64,000 nucleotides of DNA from Chitinophagaceae bacterium. Its GTDB lineage: Bacteria; Bacteroidota; Bacteroidia; Chitinophagales; Chitinophagaceae. The notes beneath the pieces are model-generated. The model did no database searches. It worked only from the letters and a program-made list of their open reading frames with translations, and was not told the origin of the DNA. The first letter of the stretch is position 1; each line of letters begins with the position of its first letter. Where the stretch lies: positions 62,001 through 126,000 of the forward strand of contig JADBXR010000002.1 of assembly GCA_020403425.1 (NCBI GenBank), given 5' to 3'. Position numbers and translations under genes: made by a program. Shown one piece after another: positions 25,777-35,171 of this stretch.

Positions 25777-28700
25777 CTATCTTCCGCTGGCGGCAATGGA
25801 TGCTTTCAGGTCGGTATTGAAGCTCTGTGCCTGCAATAGTTCTTCAATGCCGATATGCATACGGTATTGCCAGTAATGTTTCGGATTAGCGGGTACATTG
25901 ATGCGTTCCTCGTGCGGGTTCTCACGGCGGATACGCTCGTCCATACCCATCAGGTCCTGTAGCTGAAATACGGTCCACATGGCCGGAGAATACAGGTGCT
26001 GTAATACAATGGCCTTATTGATCCACGCTTCGCAATAAGCCGGAGCATCGCCCCACTGTCCCAGTTCGTGGTTGTAGAAACGCTGGATGCGTTCCCTGTC
26101 CTCCTCCCACCAGCCACGCACGGTGCTCATGTCATGGGTAGATGGGGTCACCACACTCAAATAAGGTGCATCATTGGGATGGAAAAACTCCTTGCTGGGA
26201 TCTTTTGGCATACGCTGTATCTCCAGGCTCAGTAGTCCCAACTGCCGCATCACTTCGGGTACACAACCCGGAACCAGTCCCAGGTCTTCGCCACAAACCA
26301 GCATATTGGTCACCCTTTTCAGGGCGGGTAATTTCTGCAGGGCCTCTTTCATCCAGAAATCGTCCTGGCGACGGAAGAAATACTGCACATACAGTTCCCG
26401 CAACTGTTGCTGCGTATGCCATTCCAGGTTGCGGAAAGACGAAGTCCCTTCCACACCAAAACGGAAATGGAACTGTTGTCCGTCGCTACCCGGTTCTTCA
26501 AACAGGATCACATTGCTGATGAGGTTGTACAGTCCCTGTTTGATCTTTTGGTGATGTTCATCCTGATCCAGACCTGCAAAATGCTGTTCTACCTGTCGCT
26601 GGGTGCTGTATTCAGGTTTCAGGGAATAACTGCCGCCGCCCTCCTGCTTCAGGAACAGGCTTTTCACCAGTTCATTATCGTAACCAAAAACATCCCACAA
26701 TACCGATTCCGTAATGAAGGGTCGGGTATAACGGGCATGGTCGAACCAGATGCCCTGGCTGTTGAATTCATTGATATGTACCGGTATGGCCGGAACAAAA
26801 TGTCCCATAATACCTTCCACCGCATGCATGGGGATACTCCAGATGCGGAAGAAGCCCAGGATATGATCGATACGGAAAGCATCGAAATAATCACTCATCT
26901 GTTCAAAGCGTTGTTTCCACCAGGAGAAACCATCTTCGCGCATACGTTGCCAGTTGTAGGTAGGGAAACCCCAGTTCTGACCGGTGATCGCAAAATCATC
27001 CGGCGGCGCGCCTGCCTGAAAATCGAGGTGATACAGTTCCGGGTTCTGCCAGGCATCTGCACCATGCCGGTACACGCCGATAGCGATATCCCCTTTTACG
27101 ATGATCCCATTGACATGTGCGTATGCAGTAGCTTCCTGTAACTGCACATGAAGCTGGTACTGTATGAAATAATGAAGCGCGATCTCTTCGTACGCTTTTG
27201 ACTTCTTTCCGGCCAGTTCTGCGATCTCCTCTGCATTGAATTTCCTGAAAGCCGGCCATTTGCTGAAGTCCACCGTACCATACTGGTCGCGCAGGTAACA
27301 GAAAGCGGCATATGGGACCAGCCAATGGCGGTTGCGTTCAAAATAAGCTGCGAATTCCTTGCTCCGGAGAACCGTATCGCCGGTCTCTGCATAGGCGTCC
27401 TTGATGAATTCCCATTTCAGTGCGTTCACTGCCTCATAATCCACCGCAGGCAGGGCATTCAGCCGCAGCCTTTCTTTCTCCAGCTGCTGCAAACGTTTGC
27501 GGCCAGCTACCCCGGAAATTTTTTCGAGGTTCAGATACATAGGATGCAAGGCAAATGCGGATATGGCCGCATAAGGATAGGAATCCGTCCAGCTGCGCGT
27601 GGCCGTTGTATCATTGACCGGCAACAACTGGATCATTTTTAAACCTACCTGTTTTGCCCAGTCCACCAGCAAACGCATATCCGAGAACTCGCCAATACCG
27701 AAACTTTCCTTACTACGCAGGCTGAATACCGGTATGGCCAAACCAGCACCTTTCCAGGTATTGTTGGGCAACACCGCAAAACCATCGTTCACCATTGTTA
27801 AGCGGCCGGCTTTACCCAGGTCAAAGAGCACCCGGTTGTTCCCATCTTCGTAACGCAGGAACTGCCGGGTGTCCATATCGTATACGCCGTATTTATATGC
27901 TATCGGAAAGGATTCATTGGAAAGATCCAGCGAAACACTGTAGAAATCCTCCCCTGCCTCCCTGCTCATCAATACAGCAGCTGCTGTATCCCAGTTACCA
28001 AGACCGGGGCAGCTACCTAACACACAAAGGGTCTGTCCTTTGGCAAGCAAAGGCGTTTTCACCTTCAGTATATGCGTACTTTTCCTGGGCGCGGTAAGGG
28101 TAACAGCTGTATGGTTTGCCTTTAACAAAACTTCTGCGAACGGCTCGGTGTAGAAACTGTTCTCATAATATCCGGCAAAGTTCCAGGAGTCGGTGATCAA
28201 CAATTCAGACGCGTTGATGCGGGAAGGATGGATCGTTTTATCCTGTCCCCAATCGTAATTCACCACCCCGTCCGTATTACGCAGTATATAGTGATAGGTG
28301 ATCTCCTGATCAAGCAGGTCCTTCGCTGAAAGCTCAAGCACGAGGTACCAGTATTCATCATTGAAATATTGAAGGGGCACTGCTTTTTCCTCTTCTCCAT
28401 TTCCCAGCAACGGATGATTACCCAGGATATAGAGCGACTGTCCGAATGTTGTATGGAAACGCATCTGGAAGATGATCTTCTGCAAAACATTTTTAGCGGG
28501 TTTCCGGGAGCTGGCTTTCGCAGTCTTTGTAGCTGTTTTTTTAGGAGAGGCAGCTTTGGAAGCGCTTTTTCGGGTCCTGGTGACGGTTACGCCACCGTTT
28601 ACCGGTTTTTCGTCTTTGGCCATGGCCCTACTGACAGTCGGTCTTTTTTCTGCAGTTGGTTGGGGAGTACCGGTGCTCTTGGCAGCCGTTTTTTTCGTTG

Positions 28701-28887
28701 ACGGCTTCTTGCTACCTGCGGCGGTAGCAGGCGTACTTTTTACTGCGGGTAAGGATGTGCCCGTTGTTTTCTCAATGGCCAATTGTCGAAGGTTTTGAAC
28801 TGCTAATGTAACGAAACTAATGTGTAAATCAAACACGACTGCTGAAGAAAAATATGAGTGTGGGTGTAGCGGGTTGACTGCCAGCAT
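25777..28887 (-). CDS. malQ: 4-alpha-glucanotransferase with CBM20 domains and basic N-terminal tail
   Basis: Amylomaltase (GH77) that rearranges alpha-1,4-glucans in glycogen/maltodextrin metabolism. Two starch-binding CBM20-type domains (about 137-245 and 265-370) precede the catalytic domain, where FDAFRIDHILGFFR contains the nucleophile Asp, VCGEDLG the acid/base Glu and TPSTHDMSTVRGWW the third acid. Residues about 40-135 are an unusual Lys/Ala/Thr/Ser/Pro-rich tail resembling histone H1 tails. The longest frame starts at ATG 28887, but residues 1-35 look non-coding; a TTG at 28782 (MAIEKTTG) preceded by the -7 variant TAGTTTCG (28819-28812) is an attractive alternative start. Confidence 0.9.
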   Translation of the reverse strand: MLAVNPLHPHSYFSSAVVFDLHISFVTLAVQNLRQLAIEKTTGTSLPAVKSTPATAAGSKKPSTKKTAAKSTGTPQPTAEKRPTVSRAMAKDEKPVNGGVTVTRTRKSASKAASPKKTATKTAKASSRKPAKNVLQKIIFQMRFHTTFGQSLYILGNHPLLGNGEEEKAVPLQYFNDEYWYLVLELSAKDLLDQEITYHYILRNTDGVVNYDWGQDKTIHPSRINASELLITDSWNFAGYYENSFYTEPFAEVLLKANHTAVTLTAPRKSTHILKVKTPLLAKGQTLCVLGSCPGLGNWDTAAAVLMSREAGEDFYSVSLDLSNESFPIAYKYGVYDMDTRQFLRYEDGNNRVLFDLGKAGRLTMVNDGFAVLPNNTWKGAGLAIPVFSLRSKESFGIGEFSDMRLLVDWAKQVGLKMIQLLPVNDTTATRSWTDSYPYAAISAFALHPMYLNLEKISGVAGRKRLQQLEKERLRLNALPAVDYEAVNALKWEFIKDAYAETGDTVLRSKEFAAYFERNRHWLVPYAAFCYLRDQYGTVDFSKWPAFRKFNAEEIAELAGKKSKAYEEIALHYFIQYQLHVQLQEATAYAHVNGIIVKGDIAIGVYRHGADAWQNPELYHLDFQAGAPPDDFAITGQNWGFPTYNWQRMREDGFSWWKQRFEQMSDYFDAFRIDHILGFFRIWSIPMHAVEGIMGHFVPAIPVHINEFNSQGIWFDHARYTRPFITESVLWDVFGYDNELVKSLFLKQEGGGSYSLKPEYSTQRQVEQHFAGLDQDEHHQKIKQGLYNLISNVILFEEPGSDGQQFHFRFGVEGTSSFRNLEWHTQQQLRELYVQYFFRRQDDFWMKEALQKLPALKRVTNMLVCGEDLGLVPGCVPEVMRQLGLLSLEIQRMPKDPSKEFFHPNDAPYLSVVTPSTHDMSTVRGWWEEDRERIQRFYNHELGQWGDAPAYCEAWINKAIVLQHLYSPAMWTVFQLQDLMGMDERIRRENPHEERINVPANPKHYWQYRMHIGIEELLQAQSFNTDLKASIAASGR

Positions 28888-28890
28888 TGT

Positions 28891-30489
28891 TCAGGAAGAA
28901 CGCAGCAGGTCGGCCCCTTTTTCCCCGATCATGATGACCGCTGCATTGGTATTGCCGGAGATGATGGTGGGCATGACCGAGGCGTCGATGACGCGCAGGG
29001 CTTTTACGCCATGCACCCGAAGCTGGTCATCTACCACCGATAGCGGGTCACTCCCCATTTTGCAGGTACCTACCGGATGATAGAGCGTTTCCAGACTTCG
29101 GTCCATATGTGCCAGCAGGGTTTCGTCGTCCAGTTCTTTCGGGAAGCTGATGCCATCCGTGAGATAGCCGCTGAAGGCTGGGCTTTGCATCACCTCAATG
29201 GCTTTTTTCAAGCCTGCCAGCAGTGTCTGCCGGTCACGGGGATCCGATAACACTTCTGGTTGTATCACCGGCGGATCCTTGGGTTTGGAACTTCTCAGTC
29301 CCACATAGCCCCTGCTCTCGGGCCGGATCAGGATGGCCATGATACTGAATCCATCCCTCTTAGAAAAAGTACCTATGTCGTAGATATCGGTGCTATAGTC
29401 ATCGTTGATCCCCAACGGTACAAAATGGAACTGTATATCCGGTCGCGTGAGGGAGGGATCCGTTTTGATAAAGGCGTTGGCCTCCAGTGGACTATTACTC
29501 AGCGGCCCTTTTTTCAGCAACAGGTGTTGCAATAGCGCACCAGCCATGTTCCAGGGCCGGAGCAAAGAATTACCCGTAGGAAGATTGGCCAGACCTGAAA
29601 CACCTGTCCACACATGGTCCTGCAGGTTCTTACCCACACCGGGCAGGGGAACTTTGATATCCAGTCCCTGTTTACTCAGTTCGCTGGGATCGCCAATACC
29701 CGAAAGCATCAGCAGGTGCGGCGATTGGATGGCACCCGCCGAAAGGATCACTTCCTGACTGCAATTGATCCTTTCAGTATCCGTATGCGATGTGATCACT
29801 TCTACCCCCACGGCCCTGCCATCTTCGATGAGGATGGAACGAACATGCGTGTTCGTTCGTATGGTGAGATTGGGCCTTCGTTTCACTGGCTTCAAAAAAG
29901 CATCGGCCGTACTGTGCCGCTGGTTCTTTTTGATGGTGAACTGGAGCATACTGGCACCCAGTTGTTCTGCCCCATTATAATCCGGATTATGCGGAATACC
30001 TGCTTCGGCGCAGGCATCCAGGAACACAGGGCCCAACACACTGGGTTCTTGTGCAAATGTCACATTCAAAGGTCCACCTTCCCCATGATACGGTTCGCCC
30101 AGCTGTTCATGGTTCTCCGATCTTTTAAAATAGGGCAATACCTCCTCATAACTCCATCCCTGGTTACCCAGTGCGGCCCATTCATTAAAATCGGCCGCAT
30201 TGCCGCGTACATAGGCCATGGCATTGGTGGCACTGCTGCCGCCCAGTGTTTTGCCCCTGGGGATGTATAACCGGCGGTTTTCGATATGCGACTGGGGTTC
30301 GGTCCAGAACGACCAGTCTACCGATGTCCGGTTCAGTTTCGTATACGCACCCGGAATATGGATCTCCGGTTTGGTATCGGGTGCACCGGCTTCAAGCAAC
30401 AGAACCCGGCAGGCGGGATCTTCCGTCAAACGGTTGGCCAGTACACAACCGGCAGAACCTGCACCTATGATGATATAGTCATACGCCAT
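28891..30489 (-). CDS. GMC-family FAD oxidoreductase (choline dehydrogenase-like)
   Basis: A 532-residue flavoprotein. FAD-binding GAGSAGCVLANRL lies at 9-21, the GMC signature RGKTLGGSSATNAMAYVRG at about 79-97, a second signature ILSAGAIQSPHLLMLSGIG near 250 and the catalytic His in YHPVGTCKMG near the C-terminus. The substrate is an alcohol or sugar but cannot be named. A -7 variant TATATTTA (30501-30494) abuts its ATG. malQ follows at once. Confidence 0.9.
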   Translation of the reverse strand: MAYDYIIIGAGSAGCVLANRLTEDPACRVLLLEAGAPDTKPEIHIPGAYTKLNRTSVDWSFWTEPQSHIENRRLYIPRGKTLGGSSATNAMAYVRGNAADFNEWAALGNQGWSYEEVLPYFKRSENHEQLGEPYHGEGGPLNVTFAQEPSVLGPVFLDACAEAGIPHNPDYNGAEQLGASMLQFTIKKNQRHSTADAFLKPVKRRPNLTIRTNTHVRSILIEDGRAVGVEVITSHTDTERINCSQEVILSAGAIQSPHLLMLSGIGDPSELSKQGLDIKVPLPGVGKNLQDHVWTGVSGLANLPTGNSLLRPWNMAGALLQHLLLKKGPLSNSPLEANAFIKTDPSLTRPDIQFHFVPLGINDDYSTDIYDIGTFSKRDGFSIMAILIRPESRGYVGLRSSKPKDPPVIQPEVLSDPRDRQTLLAGLKKAIEVMQSPAFSGYLTDGISFPKELDDETLLAHMDRSLETLYHPVGTCKMGSDPLSVVDDQLRVHGVKALRVIDASVMPTIISGNTNAAVIMIGEKGADLLRSS

Positions 30490-30603
30490 ACTTTAAATAT
30501 AAACCAAAAGAATCATAGCTGTCATCCCTGCAGAGGGTTCATGTAATGATAACAATGCCCGGAATTCCCATATGATTAATCCGTAACTTACCCTACAGCC
30601 TAC

Positions 30604-30611
30604 TATATTTG
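30604..30611 (+). promoter_or_regulatory. Bacteroidota -7 element (TATATTTG) for the carboxyltransferase gene
   Basis: Perfect consensus, 22 bases before ATG 30634. No good TTTG -33 box is seen at the usual distance. Confidence 0.6.
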
Positions 30612-30633
30612 CAATACTAACAATTGTTCGCAT

Positions 30634-32262
30634 ATGAATCTTGCGCAGAACCGTAACGAAGACTGGATGAAAATGGCCGTTAGCCAGACCCAGCAGCATT
30701 ATGAGAAAATAAAACTGGGGGGAGGTAAAAAAGCGATCGAAAAACAAAGGGAACGGAACAAATTGACCGCACGTGAACGGATCAGTTATCTCTGCGACAA
30801 GGACCAGCCCTTTATAGAGATCGGGGCATTTGCCGGTTTTGAGATGTATGAGGAACAGGGCGGTTGTGCAGCTGGCGGTACAGTGGCAGGTCTGGGTTAT
30901 GTGAGCGGTCGCCAGTGTGTGATCGTGGCCAATGACCAGACCGTAAAAGCCGGGGCCTGGTTCCCTATTACGGGCAAAAAGAACCTGCGCCTGCAGGAGA
31001 TCGCCATGGAGAACAGGTTGCCTGTGATCTACCTGGTAGACAGTGCCGGTGTATTCCTTCCCATGCAGGATGAGATCTTTCCGGATAAGGAACATTTTGG
31101 ACGGGTCTTCCGCAACAATGCCAGGATGAGCGCGATGGGCATTACCCAGATCGCCGCTGTGATGGGTGCCTGTGTGGCAGGTGGCGCCTACTTACCCATT
31201 ATGAGTGATGAGACCCTGATGGTGGAAGGCAACGGGAGTATTTTCCTGGCTGGCCCCTACCTGGTAAAAGCCGCCATTGGCGAAGAGACCGATAACGAGA
31301 CATTGGGTGGCGCAGTTACCCATACCGAGATCAGTGGTATTGCGGATTATAAATTCAAGACAGAGCAGGAATGCCTGGACCATATCAAACAGATCATGAA
31401 CAAACTGGGCGCTCCTGCCCAAGCCGGGTTTAACAGGATCGCGCCGGTACCGCCCAAAAAAGAAATGGACGGGATCTACAGCATTATGCCTGAAGGTAAT
31501 CTGAAACCCTATGACATGCTGGAGATCATCGAGCGGATCGTTGATGACAGCGTTTTTGAACAGTTCAAGGCCGATTATGGCAAAAGCATCCTCTGCGGTT
31601 ATGCGCGCATAGAAGGCTGGGCCGTAGGCATTGTGGCCAACCAGCGCCTGATCAGCCGTAACAAAAAAGGCGAAATGCAGATCGGCGGAGTGATCTATAA
31701 CGATAGTGCCGATAAGGCCGCACGTTTCATCATGAACTGCAACCAGAAAAAAATCCCGCTGGTATTCCTGCAGGACGTTACCGGTTTCATGGTGGGCAGC
31801 CGCAGCGAACACAGCGGCATCATTAAAGATGGCGCCAAACTGGTGAATGCCGTGGCCAATTCAGTGGTACCCAAGATCACCATCATCATCGGCAACAGTT
31901 ATGGGGCAGGTAATTATGCCATGTGCGGTAAAGCCTATGATCCCCGTTTCATTTACGCATGGCCTTCGGCAAAGATCGCCGTTATGGGTGGAGAACAGGC
32001 GGCCAAGACCCTATTGCAGATACAGGTGGCCAACCTGAAAGCACAGGGCAAAGAAGTTAGCGCTGAAGTGGAGAAAGAACTGCTGGACCGCATCAAAGCC
32101 AGTTATGAGAAACAGACCTCACCCTATTATGCCGCGGCCCGTTTATGGGTGGATGCCATCATTGACCCGATAGAGACCCGTAGAACGATCGCCGAAAGCA
32201 TTGCAGCTGCCAACCAGAACCCGGAAATGGAAGTATTTAGGACGGGGGTGTTTCAGGTGTAA
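30634..32262 (+). CDS. Acyl-CoA carboxylase, carboxyltransferase (beta) subunit
   Basis: A 542-residue crotonase-fold carboxyltransferase that moves CO2 from biotin to an acyl-CoA. N- and C-terminal carboxyltransferase halves are both present; IYLVDSAGVFLPMQDEIFPD in the N half and the FLQDVTGFMVG and GNSYGAGNYAMCG segments in the C half resemble the methylcrotonyl-CoA carboxylase beta chain more than propionyl-CoA carboxylase. No biotin carboxylase or biotin-carrier gene is adjacent, so substrate remains open. Confidence 0.88.
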   Translation: MNLAQNRNEDWMKMAVSQTQQHYEKIKLGGGKKAIEKQRERNKLTARERISYLCDKDQPFIEIGAFAGFEMYEEQGGCAAGGTVAGLGYVSGRQCVIVANDQTVKAGAWFPITGKKNLRLQEIAMENRLPVIYLVDSAGVFLPMQDEIFPDKEHFGRVFRNNARMSAMGITQIAAVMGACVAGGAYLPIMSDETLMVEGNGSIFLAGPYLVKAAIGEETDNETLGGAVTHTEISGIADYKFKTEQECLDHIKQIMNKLGAPAQAGFNRIAPVPPKKEMDGIYSIMPEGNLKPYDMLEIIERIVDDSVFEQFKADYGKSILCGYARIEGWAVGIVANQRLISRNKKGEMQIGGVIYNDSADKAARFIMNCNQKKIPLVFLQDVTGFMVGSRSEHSGIIKDGAKLVNAVANSVVPKITIIIGNSYGAGNYAMCGKAYDPRFIYAWPSAKIAVMGGEQAAKTLLQIQVANLKAQGKEVSAEVEKELLDRIKASYEKQTSPYYAAARLWVDAIIDPIETRRTIAESIAAANQNPEMEVFRTGVFQV

Positions 32263-32264
32263 TA

Positions 32265-32312
32265 GTGAATGAGTGAATGAGTGTATGAGCGGATGAGTGA
32301 ATGAGTGTATGG
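32265..32312 (+). repeat. Octamer tandem repeat (GTGAATGA-type), 6 units
   Basis: Units GTGAATGA, GTGAATGA, GTGTATGA, GCGGATGA, GTGAATGA and GTGTATGG directly after the carboxyltransferase stop. Same octamer (in another register) as 10588-10620 and 17893-17948. Confidence 0.85.
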
Positions 32313-32383
32313 GCCGTTCATCAAGAATTGGGGGGTGGAACCGTTGGCATTTCCGTTACTTTGCCGTTCAAAAAAAACAGACT

Positions 32384-33169
32384 ATGTCCTATCCTATTTA
32401 TACCGTTGATGCATTTACGGACCATGTATTTGGTGGTAACCCTGCAGCGGTTTGTCCTTTGACGGAATGGCTGCCTGCTGCAACCATGCAACAACTGGCC
32501 AATGAGAACAATTTATCCGAGACGGCTTTTTTTGTGAAGAAAGCCGACGGCAGTTATGATATCCGCTGGTTCACCCCGGAGCTGGAAATTGACCTGGCGG
32601 GACATCCTACCCTGGCTTCTGCCCATATCATCTTCAACGAGATCGGACACGAATCTGATACCATCCGTTTTCACTGCAAAAGCGGTGAGTTGACGGTTGT
32701 GAAGAAAGGCGACCTGCTGCAAATGAATTTTCCGGCCCGCATGCCAGTGGCCTGTACCCCTCCGGCAGAACTGCTGAAAGGGTTCAACATCCCACCGGCA
32801 GAAGTGTTGCGCTCCAGGGATTATTTCCTGGTATATAACAGCGAAGAGGAGATCAAACAACTGGTACCCGATTTCTCGCAACTGAACCAGGTAGAGACAC
32901 TGGGCGTGATCGTTACCGCAAAAGGACAGGAAGTGGATTTCGTGTCCCGCTTCTTTGTACCCAATTCCGTGATCGGCGAAGATCCTGTTACCGGATCGGC
33001 ACATGCCACCCTGATCCCTTACTGGGCCCAGCAACTGGACAAACAGGACCTGACAGCTGTTCAGCTCTCTAAAAGAAAAGGACATCTCTGGTGCAGCGCC
33101 GTTGGCGACAGGGTAACCATTTCAGGCAAAGCCGTTCTGTACATGAAGGGTTCCTATTTCTTATCGTGA
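32384..33169 (+). CDS. PhzF-family isomerase/epimerase
   Basis: A 262-residue diaminopimelate-epimerase-fold protein. ATG 32384 (MSYPIYTVDAF) is the family N-terminus; the frame is open earlier (32297) but that part is repeat sequence. The conserved catalytic Glu is Glu46 in NENNLSETAFF; FGGNPAAVCPL and the C-terminal GEDPVTGSAH motif are diagnostic. PhzF itself acts in phenazine synthesis, but most members, including this isolated one, have unknown substrates. Confidence 0.9.
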   Translation: MSYPIYTVDAFTDHVFGGNPAAVCPLTEWLPAATMQQLANENNLSETAFFVKKADGSYDIRWFTPELEIDLAGHPTLASAHIIFNEIGHESDTIRFHCKSGELTVVKKGDLLQMNFPARMPVACTPPAELLKGFNIPPAEVLRSRDYFLVYNSEEEIKQLVPDFSQLNQVETLGVIVTAKGQEVDFVSRFFVPNSVIGEDPVTGSAHATLIPYWAQQLDKQDLTAVQLSKRKGHLWCSAVGDRVTISGKAVLYMKGSYFLS

Positions 33170-33218
33170 ATGGACGAGGGCAGCTGTTGACCAAGGAAAG
33201 CAATTGCCTATATTTACA

Positions 33219-33267
33219 CCCATTCCAATACCCATTGACAATTGACCATTCACCATTGACCATTCCC
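33219..33267 (+). repeat. Degenerate 7-8-bp repeat (ATTGACC/ATTCACC-type)
   Basis: Alternating CCATTGAC, AATTGACC, ATTCACC and ATTGACC words in the gap between phzF and rnhA. Confidence 0.6.
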
Positions 33268-33313
33268 TGCCCCGGCCAGCGTAACGGCTGTTGCAGTGTG
33301 TGACACAACGAAG

Positions 33314-33796
33314 ATGAGTACAGAACAGAAAGGACACCAACTGATCATATACACCGATGGCGCATCGCGCGGGAACCCGGGTCCGGGAGGATACGGTGTC
33401 GTTCTTTTATGGGGCGATAAACGCAAGGAACTTTCCGGAGGTTACCGCCTTACCACCAATAACCGGATGGAACTGATGGCCGTGATCGTTGCACTGGAAT
33501 CGCTTACCAAGAAACATATTCCCGTTACCATCTATACCGACAGCCAGTATGTGGTGAACACTGTTGAAAAAAAATGGCTCGACAACTGGATCCGCACCGA
33601 CTTCAAGGGTGGCAAAAAGAACCGCGACCTGTGGATGCATTACCATGAGCTGTCCAAACATTTCAGGGTCCGTTTTCACTGGGTGAAAGGTCATGCCAGC
33701 AACGCCATGAACAACCGCTGCGATGAACTGGCCACGGCCGCTGCCGATGGTAAACATTTGCTGGTTGACAAAGGATACGAAGCAGAAAACACATGA
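33314..33796 (+). CDS. rnhA: Ribonuclease HI
   Basis: A 160-residue RNase H removing RNA from RNA-DNA hybrids. Catalytic acids are visible as Asp15 (YTDGASRGNPGPGG), Glu53 (NRMELMA), Asp76 (YTDSQYV) and the Asp of NNRCDELA. ATG 33314 is preferred over the GTG at 33296 because it gives the standard N-terminus. Its last 4 bases overlap the ATG of the next gene (ATGA). Confidence 0.94.
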   Translation: MSTEQKGHQLIIYTDGASRGNPGPGGYGVVLLWGDKRKELSGGYRLTTNNRMELMAVIVALESLTKKHIPVTIYTDSQYVVNTVEKKWLDNWIRTDFKGGKKNRDLWMHYHELSKHFRVRFHWVKGHASNAMNNRCDELATAAADGKHLLVDKGYEAENT

Positions 33797-34452
33797 CAGA
33801 CCAGGCACATATCCTCTGCAGTTGGAGCGGCGGCAAGGACAGCTGTTTTGCACTAATACAGGCCATACAGGAGGGCTACCGGCCGCAGGTGTTACTGAAT
33901 GTGCTGAATGAAGAAGGCCGTATATCCCGGAGTCATGGTATCCCTGCCAACATCCTGCAGGCACAGGCAGCTGCCATGCAACTACCCATACACCTGATCA
34001 GCAGCAGCTGGCAGGAATATGAGGCAAAATTTGTAGGCGCATTACAACAACTGACCCAACAATATTCCCTGACCCACGCCGTGTTTGGCGATATTGACCT
34101 GCAGGCGCACCGCGACTGGGAAGAGAAAGTATGTGCCCAGGCCGGCCTGACAGCCCTGTTACCACTCTGGCAGCAGAACAGAAAAACATTGGTATACCAG
34201 ATGCTGGATGCCGGTATCGAAACCATGATCGTAAGTTGTAACACCACCATGGGCGAACGGTTCCTTGGCAAAATGCTCACTACCGAACTGGTTAACGAGC
34301 TGGAATCCTTAGGGGTGGACGTATGCGGTGAGAATGGGGAGTTTCATACACTCGTGCTGAATTGCCCCATTTTCAACAAAGCACTGAAAGTGAAGGCCGG
34401 AAAAAAATTGCTGCACAACGGGTATTGGTTCACCGAACTGACCCTTTCCTGA
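33793..34452 (+). CDS. Dph6-like ATP-pyrophosphatase (diphthine-ammonia-ligase family)
   Basis: A 219-residue PP-loop protein with the loop SGGKDS at residues 12-17 and the family signatures EEGRISRSHGIP, FGDIDLQAHRDWEE and GENGEFHTLVLNCPIF. Dph6 in eukaryotes and archaea amidates diphthine, but bacteria lack diphthamide, so the bacterial substrate is unknown (some relatives act on small metabolites). It overlaps rnhA by 4 bp and is followed by a strong terminator. Confidence 0.82.
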   Translation: MTDQAHILCSWSGGKDSCFALIQAIQEGYRPQVLLNVLNEEGRISRSHGIPANILQAQAAAMQLPIHLISSSWQEYEAKFVGALQQLTQQYSLTHAVFGDIDLQAHRDWEEKVCAQAGLTALLPLWQQNRKTLVYQMLDAGIETMIVSCNTTMGERFLGKMLTTELVNELESLGVDVCGENGEFHTLVLNCPIFNKALKVKAGKKLLHNGYWFTELTLS

Positions 34453-34470
34453 ACGATACGGTTCCTAAAC

Positions 34471-34503
34471 AAAGAAACCCTTCTTTTACGGAAGGGTTTC
34501 TTT
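34471..34503 (+). terminator. Intrinsic terminator after the Dph6-like gene
   Basis: Perfect 13-bp stem AAAGAAACCCTTC/GAAGGGTTTCTTT (34471-34483, 34491-34503) with a 7-nt loop and T-run; between convergent genes. Confidence 0.88.
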
Positions 34504-34522
34504 TTAAATACTATCGATCAAA

Positions 34523-35092
34523 TCAAGCCAGTTTCTCCTGGGCTAAATAGTTCTTGGCAAGATAATAGGTTCCGAACAGTACCGCAGAGAATACAACGGT
34601 AGCCATCAGGCTGTTTCCATAAAAAGGCAATGCATCACCATAGGTCAGCATCAATCCCTGGAAGGTTTTAGGACGGTTGAGACCAAAACCACGGTCACTG
34701 GCCCATACCAGAAAATTGGATACGAGGAAATAAGTTGTTGGTGCGGCCAACGCTGCCACTACCACATTGCTTACACGATTTTTCCTGATCAGGAATCCAA
34801 AACTGGTGATACCGGCAAAGAGCAGGTAATTGATCCATTGACCATCATAGAATCCCATGATATCGGTCATGCCATTGATATATAATACCTGGTACAGCAG
34901 ATCGGACAGGAACATGGATAAGAGCGGCAAGGCAAAAGCCCATTTTTTATCTGCAACGAACAGGGCACCACTGAACAGGCCAATGGCGATCTGGGGTGCA
35001 AAACCCATAGGACGGTTAGGCATGATACGGTACAAAGCACTTACCAGTACCATGATTACAAGCGAAAGAATAAGTGAACGGTTGATTTTCAT
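34523..35092 (-). CDS. DUF6580-family membrane protein (ECF S-component-like)
   Basis: A 189-residue protein from ATG 35092 (MKINRSLIL). About six hydrophobic segments with conserved-looking motifs YRIMPNRPMGFAPQIAIGLF and WAFALPLLSMFLSDLLYQ. Its overall build resembles the substrate-binding subunits of energy-coupling-factor transporters, but the substrate is unknown. The frame extends upstream to 35254 only because it overlaps the end of manA; a -7 element at 35119-35112 fixes the start at 35092. Confidence 0.78.
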   Translation of the reverse strand: MKINRSLILSLVIMVLVSALYRIMPNRPMGFAPQIAIGLFSGALFVADKKWAFALPLLSMFLSDLLYQVLYINGMTDIMGFYDGQWINYLLFAGITSFGFLIRKNRVSNVVVAALAAPTTYFLVSNFLVWASDRGFGLNRPKTFQGLMLTYGDALPFYGNSLMATVVFSAVLFGTYYLAKNYLAQEKLA

Positions 35093-35111
35093 CTGGTCAT
35101 TAGTTTCGGGA

Positions 35112-35119
35112 CAAAAATA
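35112..35119 (-). promoter_or_regulatory. Bacteroidota -7 element (TATTTTTG) for the DUF6580 gene
   Basis: Perfect consensus on the minus strand between manA and the DUF6580 gene, 19 bases before ATG 35092. Confidence 0.55.
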
Positions 35120-35171
35120 GGCCTTCTGGCGATTATGGACGCCGCATTTTTCCTCATACTGTGTATAAGCT

